A stretch of 64,000 bases of DNA, taken from Rotaria socialis (Eukaryota; Rotifera; Eurotatoria; Philodinida; Philodinidae). The notes beneath the pieces were generated by a model. That model was given only the letters and a program-made list of their open reading frames with translations. It was not told where the DNA came from and made no database searches. The stretch covers positions 127,738 to 191,737 of the forward strand of contig CAJNYU010001792.1 in assembly GCA_905331475.1 (NCBI GenBank), written 5' to 3'. Position numbers and translations under genes: made by a program. Of this stretch, positions 34,726 through 48,000 are shown one piece after another (the stretch's first letter is position 1; the number at the start of each line of letters is the position of its first letter).

Positions 34726-37700
34726 TTATTGACTACCACGTGATGATTGTCGACGATTATTGCGCGCAGGAATATAACGAGGAGAATTCGAAATATTATT
34801 ATTGTTGTTGTTGTTCGATGTTCGAAGACGAGAAAACATATCATCTAAACCAACATTATTTGTACCGTTTGGCGTCATTAGTGCAGGAGGAGATGATATT
34901 GGAAAAGTACAACTACCATTTGTTAAAAAATTATACGGTGAACTATTATAATAATATTGATAGGCAGCTGCTGCTTGCATTTGTAGAATATATTGTTGTT
35001 GTTGTAACTGTTGTTGCTGTTGTTGCTGTTGTTGTTGTTGTATTTGTTGAGTTTGAATTTGTCGTTGATCTTTTGGTACAGCCTTTTTAACATCAACATG
35101 ATATTCACCAATTACATGAGGTCGACTTAAAATAACTTTGTCAACAGAATCAAAGTCTAAAAAATAAAAATACAGTTTTAAGAATTTCCAACTGATCAAG
35201 ATATTTGTTTTAGTTCGAAATATCAAAACAAAAGCGTGTAACATCAGAATTAACTATTTGATTTAAGATTTCTTATCGTAATCACAAATGAATCTTTCCT
35301 ATTGACATACTAAGCGAAGAGAATTCTTTTCTGTTGTTGTTCTCAATCATAAAATTAAGTTCATAAAAGTAGAACATACGTATCTTGGGATAATTAACTT
35401 TTCAAAAGTAAATAATTATATGTTTAAGTACTCCGAAAGAAATCAACACTAAACACGTTGTATCAACGCAAGAAACCGATAGACGTAATATGACATGCAT
35501 ATTTCTAATTAGCAAAACTGATTGATACTTTACCATCAAATTCAAGAAATGCAAAACCACGTGTTTTTCCATCTTTATCGTGCATAAGAAAACAATCATT
35601 GACATGACCAAATTTTTCAAAATATGCTCTTAATGCCTCTTCATTGAGTCCATCTCGAATACCGCCAATAAAGATTTTTTTAACTGTCAAATGAACTTCC
35701 TCGTTATTAGCTTCTTCACGTGGCACTTGAAATAAAAACAAGAAAGTAAATTAAAAAAATCATCACGTCCACGTATTTTTAATTTCATACTTGCTCGTTT
35801 TGGATCGATTTGGCGACCGTCAAGTGTATGTGGTCGTTGTTTCATAAATTCATCGATTGCTTGAGGATCAATAAATGTGACAAAACCAAAGCATCGCGAT
35901 TGACCATTTTGATCTTTCATTACTAATGAATCACTAACTTCACCAAATTTTGTTACGTATTCTTTTAATGTTTCATCTGTAGTTCTAAAATTGAAATTAT
36001 TCATTGAATTAAATACATTTAAAAAAGATCTTGGAGACTTTTTTACAAGTAATCGCAATTAATTTAAATAAATTATTTATGGAGTCGTTACACAAGATCC
36101 AAGAAGTCATCCTAAAAAGATCTTCTCTGTTAGTATACAGATTCAATACTATTCATGTTAGCAGTACAGCTATCTAATATAAATTAATGCTTATCAAATA
36201 GTAAAGTTGACCATGCTGATATATTCCCTAGTTTCAGAAACTAATTTCATTCGATTTTGCTAGTATTATCTTTTATCAGACATACTTGAACGATAATCCA
36301 CCAATGAATAATTTTCGATGTTGTTCTGAATTAGGATCATTTGTTGCACTGCCACTATATGTTGAACTAGAAATAATAATTCAGCAAAAACTTTGATAAT
36401 AATTAAATAAACTGGCATCATACCGTGGTTTTGATCTAACTGAAGTGCCGTAATTTGGCATTCCTGTAGTAAAATAGTTTACTTGATGATTTTTTGCAGC
36501 ATCATTCGGTTCCGAACTGTTATCATTACTCATTATAGCTTTCGTACCATTTTGATTTTCTATATTATCATTATTATTTGTTCGTACTGGAGATGAGGCT
36601 GCTTGTGAAGGAATAGTTTGATTACGAAAAAAAGGACTATTGACTAAATCCGGTGGTACAATATATGTCGGAGGAGGTAAAGCACCTGGTTGAGAAGACG
36701 AATTCGGCGTTGGTCCCATTAATGGCATTGGTTTTGATAAATAATTTGTTGGAGGAAAATAAGCATAAGGTGAAAATGATGGAAACGATAATGTTGGATG
36801 ATTAATCATTATTTGTGGTTGATAACGATTTTGTGAATGATAAAAATCAGCGTTCATATGAGTATTTGTATTGTTTGCAATCAAACCATTTAAACGTGAC
36901 GTTTGTTCACGTGGTATCGCTTTTCGTACGTCTAATTCTTTGTCATTGATTTTATGAGGTTTGCCAAGTATACAACGATCAACTGAATCGTAATCATCAA
37001 ACGTTATAAAAGCAAAACCACGAAATTTATCTATTTAAAATAGAAAAAATTTTTGTTTTTATTACAAGCAAAAATGATTGACTGATTGAAACAAACCGTC
37101 TTTAGTTTTCATAATTTTACATTCAATAATATTACCGTACTTTTCAAAATGAGATCTAGATAGTCAAAAGTAAGTTACGAAATTTTAAGAATAGTTTTCC
37201 TTTTCTTACTTAAGATCATCATCGGTTAATTCGTCTTTAATAGCACCAATGAAAATTTTTTTAACTGTTAATTGTCCTTCGGATCGTGACGTTTCATCTC
37301 GTGGCATCGCTCGTTTTGGTTCGATTTGTCGACCATCGATTATATGTGGTCTATGTGCCATAAAACCATCGACCATTGCACGATCTTTTATTGATGTAAA
37401 AATATTTCATATATTCAAGTGAATTTTTGCCTACGAACTAACCTTTAAAGTTAACAAACGCAAAACCTCTTGATCGACCTTCACGATCACGCATAATCGC
37501 ACATTCAAAGATGTCACCGTATTTAGAACAATATTCTCTAGAACATTTTAATAAGCGATACGAAAAACTAAAGTTATGCGTATCGTATTACTTGAGTTTA
37601 TCATCAACAGTTGTATAACTTAAGCCACCAATAAATAATTTACGATATTGTTCATCAGAATTGTTTAAAGAAGATTTTTCGTCTTCACCAGAAGGATTTG

Positions 37701-37746
37701 ATATTAATGAGGGAGATTTTATATTATCAACAGATGATGAAGCCAT
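34726..37746 (-). CDS. hnRNP A/B-type RNA-binding protein with four RRMs and polyQ tail
   Basis: Nine in-phase exons: 37592-37746, 37443-37537, 37210-37384, 37097-37155, 36424-37030, 36286-36367, 35791-35984, 35535-35725 and 34726-35156. They encode 662 aa. RRM1 starts RKLFIGGLSYTTVDDKLKEY and ends in the hnRNP-type HIIDGRQIEPKRAMPRDE. RRM2 starts VKKIFIGAIKDELTDDDL. A linker of about 170 residues, rich in Pro/Asn/Ser, follows. RRM3 (RKLFIGGLSFKTTDETLKEY) ends HTLDGRQIDPKRAMPREE, and RRM4 starts VKKIFIGGIRDGLNEEAL. The tail has a run of about 15 Gln, then Asn/Ser-rich sequence ending RRQSSRGSQ. RNP1 motifs such as SRGFAFVNF and TRGFAFLEF are intact. Family members bind pre-mRNA/mRNA and control splicing and translation. 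Two RRMs are usual, so this is a doubled module. ATG 37746 is the first in frame before RRM1. Confidence 0.9.
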
Positions 37747-39872
37747 TCCTATACTCTAAAAAACATGAAAAAAGAAAGTTGAGTATGAAGTTATTTTGAA
37801 TAAAATTAAAAAAAACGATTTACCCAAGTGATCTAACTAAAATATAACTAACTTTTCTACACTTCCTACTAAAAAGAAATCTGAAAAATAAAAATGCACT
37901 AAATTAATTGAACAGATCTTGAAGTATAGTTTAACAAGTATAATTTGCTTGTCCTTTTTTCTGCTGGCCATTGTTCAATTCCAATAATACAACATACTAA
38001 AATTAAAATTAAATTTTCGTTGCGAAGAAAAGAAGTTATTTTTCATTTGTCACATAGACACAATTAGATATTATTTTATTTTTTGTTCTGATAAGGAAAA
38101 CGAAAATCATCATATAATGTTGCCTTTCAAAAAAAATAAGTTAAATATAATCTATTTGCTAGCTTCTATTTTGCATTGGATAGACAACAGTGTTTTATAT
38201 CTTCTTCTATTTGGTATTTTATGTAAAGCAAAAATATTTTCGTCATTTGAGTAAAACAAATCAAGGCAAATAGTTTGCTTCGGTACTCAAAGAGACAACA
38301 AATAATTCTTGACCATACGTCAGATCTTCAGCGAAACAAAAAAAACCAGTTGCACATAATTTCTGAGAAGTTCAAATTCTTCAAACGCATAAACTCGAGT
38401 ATATTAAAGTAAGATATATTCACACGTAAGTTTTACGAAACTAGATTCTATCGATAAAATCAATCGCTCAATATGGAAATTCAAATTCTCAAAAGTCATT
38501 ATCGAATGAGTCCTATATATATATTGTAAGCTCCTTTAGGATAAGTCGATCACATAATACTAACTAAACACATGAATTTCCATTGCATCGTTCTCGAAGA
38601 TGCCGGTAAACTCGTTAATTAATGGTTTACTTCGCACTATGTTGAAATGTCTGTGATTACAAGTTTCTTTCATTGGGTATACGCTGATCTTATTCATGTT
38701 TACAGTAATCAAGTAATGAATGAATGTAAATATTTTCGAGGATTCTAAAATAAAATTACTGAGCTTTTTAATTATGAAATAAAAAAACTAACCTATTATC
38801 AAATAGAAGATATTCATATTTCTCTTAATTATTATTCATCAAGGGTTATGTAGAAACAAAGCTAATATTTTCTAGGCCCTCGATATAGATATAGCAATTA
38901 TGAGTATATAGATATAATATGAATTCCTTGAAAATATGAAGAAAAATAGATGTATACAAAATCAATGTGCATACTAATTTGGAAAAACAAAGTAAAATAT
39001 ATGTATTTATGCTACTGTGGACACTACTAGTTGTTTATTTATTTATTTTCATTCGAGAACAGCTGTACTATATTATATGATAATCATAGAGTTATGCGAG
39101 AGGTACCGACAGATGGCAGTGATGAATGATCTTATTATCATCGAAATCTGTTTTACTCGCATGTATATATAGACACACACAAAGGTAAGGCAATTATGTT
39201 TCATAGTTTATAAAAGTTTCTATAATGATATCGATCAAATCATATACATTATTCTATCTAACTAGCTCAATTCTTTAAAGAGAAATATTTATTTAAATCT
39301 AAACTCGATATTTATATATTCTGAAAATGCTGTGTATGATCCGTAAGAAAAATTTATTGTGAGTTTTACATCTAGATGATAGACAATACTGATTAGATAT
39401 TGGCTCAAACACCTATATTAATAATAGCTGTCTATTCTGTCAATTGTAGCAAGAAACAAATCAAAACTTAAATGCTTAATATTATACTAAATTCTATAAC
39501 CGTTTTCAACTAAAGGGTGTTTCCACATACGTATAGAATTTTGGAATTTACTTTGAAATTCAAAAATAAATCTATTCTCTTACAAGAATTCATTGTTTCG
39601 CCAATAGCTTCCGACCACAAGCAAGGACATTCAAATGATATTGAAAAAGGCCCAAACATATTTTTCATCGAACTTGTGTGAATAAAATTCTAACAGATGT
39701 AAATATTCTCATAGACAAATTTTATATTTATGGCTTTTTTTCACGAAGAATATTCTTCATTTGCTTTAAAAAATTTGATAAAAAAAATACAATATGTAGA
39801 CATCCTATACGAGGTAAGGGAGATATAAGTAGATTTTATTTAACAACAATTTCTCAATAGAAATCATAAACC
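37747..39872. other. Divergent intergenic region, 2.1 kb
   Basis: It lies between the hnRNP and SelN starts, so it should contain both promoters. The sequence is AT-rich with scattered TATATA runs (about 38515-38523, 38900). No gene, repeat pair or RNA structure is supported. Confidence 0.4.
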
Positions 39873-42253
39873 ATGACGAATGATCTTCGACAACGACGAA
39901 AAGAAGATCAATCGTCTCAATCGATTCGAAAGACATCCAAACAGTCAAATAAAACCTATGGGCAATATGCGATTATATTTGGTATTCTTATTTTTACATG
40001 TGTCGTAGTAATCCCTACCGTAGTCGATCGAATAAAATCGTTCTTAATTTATGATGAAACATCAGATGATAAATATTATCCTTCTGAAGTACTCTATCTA
40101 TTTCGAAAACATGATCGAGATGGTGACAATTATTTATCGCTGGAAGAATTTGAACCTATTGCTAGTCAATTGAATCAAAAAAAACTGCCAACTGATTATA
40201 TTCAACCAATATTAAATTCGGATCATTTAGTAACGATAAATGCTTTCTTCGAGCCATTGAATATTTCAACAATGACTAAAGATTTTCGCTATACACTTCT
40301 TGTAGGTTCCTTCATTTCTATCGGATACTGTGTCTATTCTTTGTTATAGAATAATTTAGATGAACTTCAATCATTAAAATTATGGAAAGAACCTCATGTG
40401 AGCCGTTTAAATTTTGCTGCAAGTCATTTTAAATCTTTTTTACCGAAACAAAATATTGAAATTGGGAAACCCTATTGGATTATTGAAGGCAATGAAAGAC
40501 AATTTATGGAGCATCTATCTGCAAATCGGTACTGTAATCAATTGTATCGGGAATAATTTAAAAACGAAATCCATTTTATATAGATATTCTCCACCGGATG
40601 TTTTGCACGATCATATTATTTTTCATCGTTTACTAAGCATGTTTCATCCACGCCCATTTATTTTCTCTCGATTTCCACCTCAAGGCACTGCTGCTGTTGT
40701 GCGTGCTCGTCATGGATCACTTCTTGATATTTATTTTCGGTCTGTATTCGTGTGATCTTTGTTTCCCTGTGCAAATGAGTATGCTCTACTATATCGAGTA
40801 CAATAGATAGTCATATAATTGAGTCAGAAAATATTTTGAATTCAGCATCAAAAAGTAATTTGACTAAGTGCTGATTTAATATACCAGCTCATTAGCAAAA
40901 TATGAAAAAAAATTGCGTTTTGTCTAAAAATAAACCCCAGTATTTGTTCTTTTTTGAAGATGTCAAGTTTATAAATAACGATCAGACCTTTTCGAGACTT
41001 GGAATAATATAACGAACGAAAACCGCTACTGAACAATGATTTTAAAACTCATGATTCTATTTTCCATTGATTAACTATTCGATTATCGCCTTTGTTCTCT
41101 TAGAATACACGCAGAGTTTCAACTCAACACACCACCTTATCATCCATTTTGGTATACACCTGCTCTATTTCAAGGTCGTTTAATCATACGTGATGATACT
41201 TCGGAATTGACATATTTTCATATGTATGTACCGAACGAAAAACGTTTGAATGTCGGTAAGAATCGATTTCACGCAGGTTTTTAATTAAGCAATTCGCTAT
41301 TTGTTTTTAAATTAAAGATATGGAATGGATAATATCAAAAGGTGGTCCATCAACTTCATTGGAAGTTGACATTGGTTACATGCCTAGAATGGAATTGAGA
41401 TCAGCAGCACCATCGATTAGTCTCAATGGCACAGGAATAACATCGGAACAATTGATAGCAACAATGAACGAAAATTTACGTGATAATTTATTGAAATCGT
41501 TTAATTCACCTGATGAAAATTTTGCGAATGAAAAAGAAGTATTTGATTTACTCGAAAGGAAATTTTATCCATTTAAAGCAGTTCGTAAAAGTAATCATAT
41601 TTTTATATTCTAAACAGATTTCTCTCTTAGGTTCCATATTATGAATATCGTCAAGCATTTAAAAAAGCTGAAGAAACGAATAAATTAGTTCACACACTTA
41701 TTCTTTGGGGCGCACTTGATGATCAATCATGCTGAGGTTCCGGCCGAACTTTACGAGAAACAGGTTAATAAAATTTTCTCCAATGAGTTTTCACAAATAA
41801 AATTTTTTTGATTTAGTTCTCGAAAGTTCGGCCGTTCTTAATCTACTGCGTGAGCAGTTTGTATCAACATGGGCGTTAGTCGTTGATTTAAAAGTAATTT
41901 CATTTAAAAAAAAAAATAAATAATTTTTTTTTTCATTTAGGCAATCATAGGAAATCAATCCGATGATACTATTAAAGATTCACAACGTGCTAAACAAGCT
42001 CTTGATAACTATGCTTTTCCAGTAGAATCAATGATACAACAAATTGATGGTACTGTTATTAGTAAAATCAATGCGAATGATTTGTTAAATATAAATTCAC
42101 AATCTGAGCAATTTGTAAATGTGTAAATTTTGATACTAGTTTCTTTTTCGTTTTATTTGCTTTTATTTTTTTAGAATCGCTGATGAAGGAGATATAACAA
42201 TCAAACGATATGTTCACTTTTTAGAACAAGCTCTTAATCATCGACAAAATTAA
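39873..42253 (+). CDS. SELENON: Selenoprotein N (EF-hand ER membrane protein) with in-frame UGA-Sec
   Basis: Nine exons (39873-40301, 40350-40528, 40584-40739, 41104-41255, 41318-41580, 41631-41763, 41817-41893, 41941-42122, 42175-42253) give 549 aa when the TGA at 41733 is read as selenocysteine; the human protein is about 590. A short basic cytoplasmic N terminus precedes a membrane span (AIIFGILIFTCVVVIPTVV) and an EF-hand with loop DRDGDNYLSLEE. The family-specific stretches PYWIIEG, MFHPRPFIFSRFPPQG, HAEFQL and MEVDIGY-like LEVDIGYMPRMEL follow, then the redox motif SC(U)GSGRTLRE, where U is codon 428. SelN senses luminal calcium through the EF-hand and regulates SERCA by redox action. 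Reading TGA as a stop would remove the last 120 residues, yet the frame after it is open, spliced correctly and conserved. Exon 5 uses an unusual donor, gttcgt. Confidence 0.95.
41733..41735 (+). other. UGA selenocysteine codon in SelN
   Basis: TCA TGC TGA GGT TCC encodes S-C-U-G-S. In animal SelN proteins the same SCUG motif is the catalytic site. The coding frame continues through four splice junctions after it, so recoding rather than termination is the sensible reading. Confidence 0.9.
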
Positions 42254-42298
42254 TCAGTTGACTTTTACATAGATATTCATATTTAAATTAACTTAAAA

Positions 42299-42365
42299 AC
42301 AAAATTTTAAATGATTGCTGAACTCGAAAGGATATTAATCAAAAGTTTAGCTTGACTGTATTTGT
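42299..42365 (+). promoter_or_regulatory. Candidate SECIS element in the SelN 3' UTR
   Basis: About 45 bases after the stop, ATGA (42311-42314) and TTGA (42352-42355) could form the SECIS non-Watson-Crick quartet. GCTGAAC (42317-42323) pairs with GTTTAGC (42345-42351) above it, with one G-U pair. ACAAA (42299-42303) pairs with TTTGT (42361-42365) below it. The apical part has unpaired AA before a possible GAT/ATC ministem, as in form-2 SECIS. The stem above the quartet is shorter than ideal, so this is a candidate only. Confidence 0.45.
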
Positions 42366-43431
42366 CGCAGTTGAAATAAATAATGAATAGTAAAGAAATC
42401 AACTGAAGTTGATATTTTCTTCTTAATATTCGCTAATAAAATTATAGAAATTATTATCGACATGCATATAGTTAATTACAGAGTAATCAGCTCAACAAGT
42501 TGTTTGAGGGTGCTTCATGAAAAGAGTGGGTTCAATTTAATTGGAGAATAAATATAATTCGGGAAATTTTCAATGATCGAAAGATGCATCGTATCATACG
42601 CTAGAGTATTTTTTCAACTGGTTATTCTTCTGAATTTATTTGAATATTCAGCATCTATTGGCAATCGATGAAACTGTACAAACTATCAATATTTTCTATC
42701 TTCTTGTAAAATATTCAGAAAACAAAATTAATTTCATACAAGTTCACCTCATCTTTTCAAGTACCAAAACTCTATTATTTATCATAAATAATAGCTCCTA
42801 TCGAACAGCTGTAGTTAAAGAATTAGTTTAGTAAAGAGAGAAATTTTTCTCAAAGATTCTCTTTAGAGTGTAGAACTAATATCGTAAAAATGTATAGACA
42901 CAATTTTACCTAAATACATAACAGTGCCTACGGCTAATGAATGAAGTTAGCAATAGTAGGCTTCATCACAAACCAAATATTTGCTTTCAAATTATAATAA
43001 AATATACAATAAAAACGACCACATTTTTTTGTCATTAATAAAAAGTCAATTATAACCAACCACCTTTCTAATAGATGGCCTAAACAACCATGACAACAGT
43101 ACGATTTGAAGAAGAAAAAAAACAATTGCTCATTCAGATGAAGGGCAACACCATTGTATTAATGCAATATTTTCTTGACAAATCGGAGCAAAATTTAACA
43201 CGTAATGAGAAAAATCGTCTACGTTAGTCGGGAAATGTTAAAACCCACAGATATTGTTATGCTAGACAATAAACCTTGTCTTGTCTATATAAGAAAAGTA
43301 TCAATACTTCTATTGCATCAATAACAATATATGTAAATATTTTATATTAATAAAAATCCAAAAGGAAAATGAATACATGAAATATTTTCGTTTTTATTTG
43401 TGTAAAATAGAATTGTCAACAGTAGAGAATT
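42366..43431. other. Convergent spacer, SelN/TVP23
   Basis: About 1.07 kb of AT-rich sequence between the SECIS candidate and the TVP23 stop codon. The frame at 42640-42831 has no family features. Nothing else is supported. Confidence 0.4.
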
Positions 43432-44695
43432 TCAGGGTCCGAACATGGTTCGAGTAGTTGTAGATTGCTGTTGAGAATCAGTCGACGTTGGAGCACTACT
43501 ACCATCGCCAGTAACACGCGAAAGCAATGATTTGAATACTGTTTTTTTCATTTCATCAGAGATGTTCCCATTTGAACCAAACTAAAGTAAGGAAACGATT
43601 GATAAATGTATAAGTCGAAAACTAATCATTGATTCTTACTTTACAACGAATAAATCCGTATAAATTTGTGATATTCAGCGCTAAAGCAACACCTGTTATG
43701 ATCTAAATTATTAATTTCGATGATTATTCTTGTTTTTCTTAATTACAAATAAAAGAACTTATTTACAATATAGGTCGGTGAAAATAATGTCGTTATAGTT
43801 AAAAGTACCCAGAGAAGTATGGTAAATATTAATGAAAGCCAAAAAAGATTTGACTCTGTCTGTGAAACAGTATTTTTATCGTCTCCCTTCAAAAGATAAA
43901 TATTTAATTAAAATGAAATCAGAAATTTGATTTTGTTCTACTTTTTTCGATTCAAATATCCAATGATTATTGCCAGCATCATCAACATAATTCCAATACC
44001 GAAGGCCGGCTAATAACCGGCCGGTTATATTCTTTACTGTCCAAAAATCCATTGAGAGTAATATAATTATGATAACAAATGATGTAACAAAACTTGCTTT
44101 CGCCCATGAACATACAAAATAAGCGACTATAGCCAATGAACGGAATGCCATATGAAAAAAGACAGCTATTGGATGCCTAAATTAAATATAATAATATCAA
44201 TATTTTTCAATCGTTTAAAACCAGAATCTTCTATGAATTTTTAAATCTTACAATCTAACTAGCAGAATACAACATGGTCAAATAAAGTTCATTGAATTGC
44301 CTCATAGAGTTGGGAAAAAAATTTTTCATATTCACACGATGATTCTTTTCTGTAAATTAGTTGAACAACTAGTATTTAAATACACAATGCTGCTTTGTCA
44401 CGACAGCGATACTCATATTGTTCGGCGTGTCGTATCGATGAAGTCAATCAGCTTATGAAGAGTCATCGGTCTAATGAAGAAACCTTGGCTTTCTTGGCCC
44501 TGAACTCAAGAACATCGATTGATTTTGAAAATGTTTTACAGTACGTTTTTTTTTCTAAGACTCGGCTATTCTTCCTTCAATGCTTAGTTACGCGTGTATG
44601 ATTCATTGTGATACATACTTAAATCGTTTCGAAGCAGCAATCGACGGATCGAATGCTCCCAAAACTTCATCTTCATTTGATAATAATTGTGCCAT
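43432..44695 (-). CDS. TVP23: TVP23 (FAM18) Golgi membrane protein
   Basis: Five exons (44619-44695, 43942-44176, 43767-43886, 43640-43702, 43432-43581) join in frame to 214 aa; human TVP23B is about 205. The family signature is clear: [20 protein letters not shown] near the start of exon 2, then [20 protein letters not shown] and NHWIFESKK. Four hydrophobic segments lie at about residues 30-55, 57-75, 120-145 and 150-170. The Ser/Thr/Gln-rich tail ends TMFGP. TVP23 works in vesicle trafficking at the trans-Golgi network and endosomes. The N terminus [15 protein letters not shown] is on its own exon, 442 bases upstream. It shares a 380-base head-to-head promoter region with ACBD3, another Golgi protein. 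Confidence 0.93.
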
Positions 44696-45075
44696 TGTTT
44701 CAAGTTGAAAGCACGATAGAAAAATATTAATTTAGCTTTTTCTGCTTCGCTTTCGAAACTAACTCAACCAACCAGAACTCGTCGTTCGTCATGACACACG
44801 ACGGTTAACCTCTTTCTTGCTTTATTATTATTGGTAGATAAGTTTGCCCATTAGAATCTCTTTCAAATGCTGTCGTAGACAGGTGGTCGGTCAAATACCT
44901 TCATTACGGAAAAACGAAATTTATCGACAGTCTGTAATAATTTTTTAGTTAATAAAAGTTCGAAAAAATAAAAATAAAAAAGTTTATTGTATTTGTGTCT
45001 TTATGTTATGAAGAAATATTTACTGATAATAGTTTTCGATAAATAATCTTAGCAACTCGTAATTCAAGTATAATT
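44696..45075. promoter_or_regulatory. Head-to-head intergenic region, TVP23/ACBD3
   Basis: Only 380 bases separate the two start codons, so this should act as a bidirectional promoter. It contains CAACCAACCAGAACTCGTCG and CATGACACACGACGG in a locally GC-richer core (about 44763-44810). No specific factor site is claimed. Confidence 0.45.
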
Positions 45076-48000
45076 ATGTCCTCTTCAATGACAAATAATA
45101 GTGATATTAATACGAATGAAAATAAATCTTTGTCTGTTACGCAACAATATGGTTTTTCACTCGATAATTTATTTGATATAGCCCGGCATTTTCTTAAAGG
45201 CAAGTTTTTTTTCTTCAAGGCTACAGAAAGACATATTTTTTATTTATTCCACTTGTTCTATTTCGTATAGAAAAGCAAGGCAGTAAAGCTATACAATTGA
45301 AATATGATGAAAAACTACGGTTTGTCGCTTTATCTAAACAAGCAACCATTGGTAAATGGGAAGCATCGCACACAGAAAATGTCGGTCTTCTTGATGTTGT
45401 TGGTAATGACCGAAAGTAAGTTGCAATTTCGTGAATTATTTCTATTGTTGATTTTGTTTTAGACAATCGTGGATTGCATTAGGAGATATGTCAAAGGAGC
45501 AAGCGAAAGAAGAGTTTATTAAATTACTATTAGAACGTTGTCCAATGTTTCAACATCATTTGGAAGCACATCATGTGGAAAATGAAGAAAAAGATAGATT
45601 AAAGTAATTGAATGAAAGGATTTCACTTTCTGTTTTTTCTTTTAGAGATCAAGTGTGTTAACTGAGAGAGAGAGAGAGTTTTATGCGTGTTTCTAAGATA
45701 AAACAATATCCGGAAACTATATTGACCACAACCTTTTTTTGCTATCATAGGTCATCTGCTTGATAATATTTTATGAGATTACAAAGAGAAAATACATTTT
45801 TTACCCGAAGATTGGTTAGAACTTTTTTCGTTCAGTGTATTATGTCTCAATTGTTGACTGAATTTGTTTTACTTTTTCGAGCTCTGATCAAGAAAATCTT
45901 GTGGGTTGTAGTATGCAAATCGAAATCAATTTTTTTCTAGTTCGAAAAGGAATCTCTTTCGTATACTCAAAAAGTGAATACACTCTAGATTCGATCAGTG
46001 TGTCCGGCCGGCCGTTAACACGATAACCTTTGAAAGCCTCATCCAATTGTCATGAAATTTTGTACACATAATGATCTCATTAATATCTCAGTCGAGTTCG
46101 AAGATGAGAAGGATCCGTCAAGAAATGGCTGAGTTATCGAAAAAATTGTCATTACTGATCAGACCATCCCTGAGGGAGGGGGTACAGAGATTTTTCAAAA
46201 AAAAATTTTTTTTCTCAGAATTATTCAAAATACATATAAATCGACTCAGTTTTTGCAGTAAAAATGACTTCGCCTGTAAATTTCATTCCTCTCTCTGACA
46301 TGCAAAAAAAGTAAAATACGTTTAACTGAATCTTTCAAACATAGACAATATATCACTTCATATTCGGACGATACTGATATAATCCCATGTGTGTTAATTC
46401 AATGTCTTTAATTTATTTATTATCCTCATACCTGTCTATCTCAATGTCTATCATTACTTTAGTTTTTCTGCTTTTCTTCCTTCTTTTCTCATCAATAATG
46501 CCATAAATTTAGTCGAGTCATGGTTAACATCTCAGTATTCTTCTCAACAGACTTCCTGTTCTCTTCGTTTTCCTCCATCATCTGATGGCTGACGTACACC
46601 GTCATTGGGCGGTTATTGTTTCTACTGTTAATCGTTATTCAATTGCTTTTTTCCTGCTAGTGAACACGAATGAAAGAAAAAAAAGAAGAAGAAAAAAAAG
46701 CAGAGAGAAAGGAAAAATATAGAACAATACAAACCGAACTTAATAACGCAGTCCCACTCAGATTTGATCTACACATAACAGGCACAGGAAAGAGTAGAAC
46801 GAAGATGTGTTGCGTTCTCTGTTTCTCTTTCTTTTCCATCTTGCATTTTCCTATCTATTCAGTTTTAGTTGCGTGTCGAGATGAAAACCCGTAGCCTATC
46901 TAATTATTTTCCTATTCGTCAAAAAATACAAGTACTAGATTGACTGCGATATTTTTCTTTTTATTGCTTTGCCTAGAAGTTTTATTTCTTTTTTATGATT
47001 AAGAATATGATTTTAAATAAGAATAATTTATTAATAATTTTACTAACAAGAAAAACTGTATTAATTTATGCATTTTTTTTCCAATAGAGTTGCCCAATTC
47101 ACTCTAATAGTATTAGTAGCGAAAGAATTGATTGTGCCATATGCTAACATGTCATTTTTCTTTTTTTTCTTCCTTCGATTCTTCCTTTTTTTCTTTTTTT
47201 TTCTGCGTGAGTCTAGGATAGAATCATTCTTTCTACTGGTATTAGCAGAGAAAAAAAAACTGTTGTTGCCTCTATGAATGTCTACCCATTATTTGCATTT
47301 AAATTTGGGTCTGTGTGTTTCATAGAAAGGAAGATGAAGCTCGCCGTACATTAGAGCAAGAAGCTCAACGAGTAAGACAACACGAACTCGAACAGGTGTC
47401 ACGGTTAGAAGAACAAAAGAAGAAACGTGAAGAATTTCAACGGTAATTATAAATTAATTTTAACAAGAAACAAAAAGACGTCTGTTTTTTTTTTTAATTT
47501 AGAAAACAAATTCAAGAAGCTCTTAATCAACAAACATATCCACAGTTCAAAACCTACGCAGAGCAACAATTTAAAGATAATAGACAAGCAGTATGTAATT
47601 TAGAACGATATTTTCATTTGAACTATGAAATTGTTAATTTCAGCAAGACGAATTAATTCGTCAATTACAAGAACAACATTTTCAACAGTACATGCAACAA
47701 GTTTATCAACAACAGTTAAACCAACAACAACAACGCCGAATAGTAAGATTCAAAAAACAAAATTTTAATTAAACAATTTATCTTATCTTTAGAAAACAAG
47801 CATGGAACAACAATCAACAAATTCACCGCCATCAGCAACATTTTCACCAAACAATCAAATACCACCGCTTAACCCTGCGCCAACACAACTCCCACCCGTC
47901 GTTCATCCACCACCTCAATCATTGACTAATGGTAGTAAATCTTTAGAAGAAACTAGAACCGAATCAACTGTTCCTATTCAAAATCAATTCGAATCTCTTT

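Noticed and set aside
40414-40755. 342-base plus-strand frame inside SelN
   Set aside because: It runs through two SelN exons and an intron in the wrong frame; spliced SelN explains the region.
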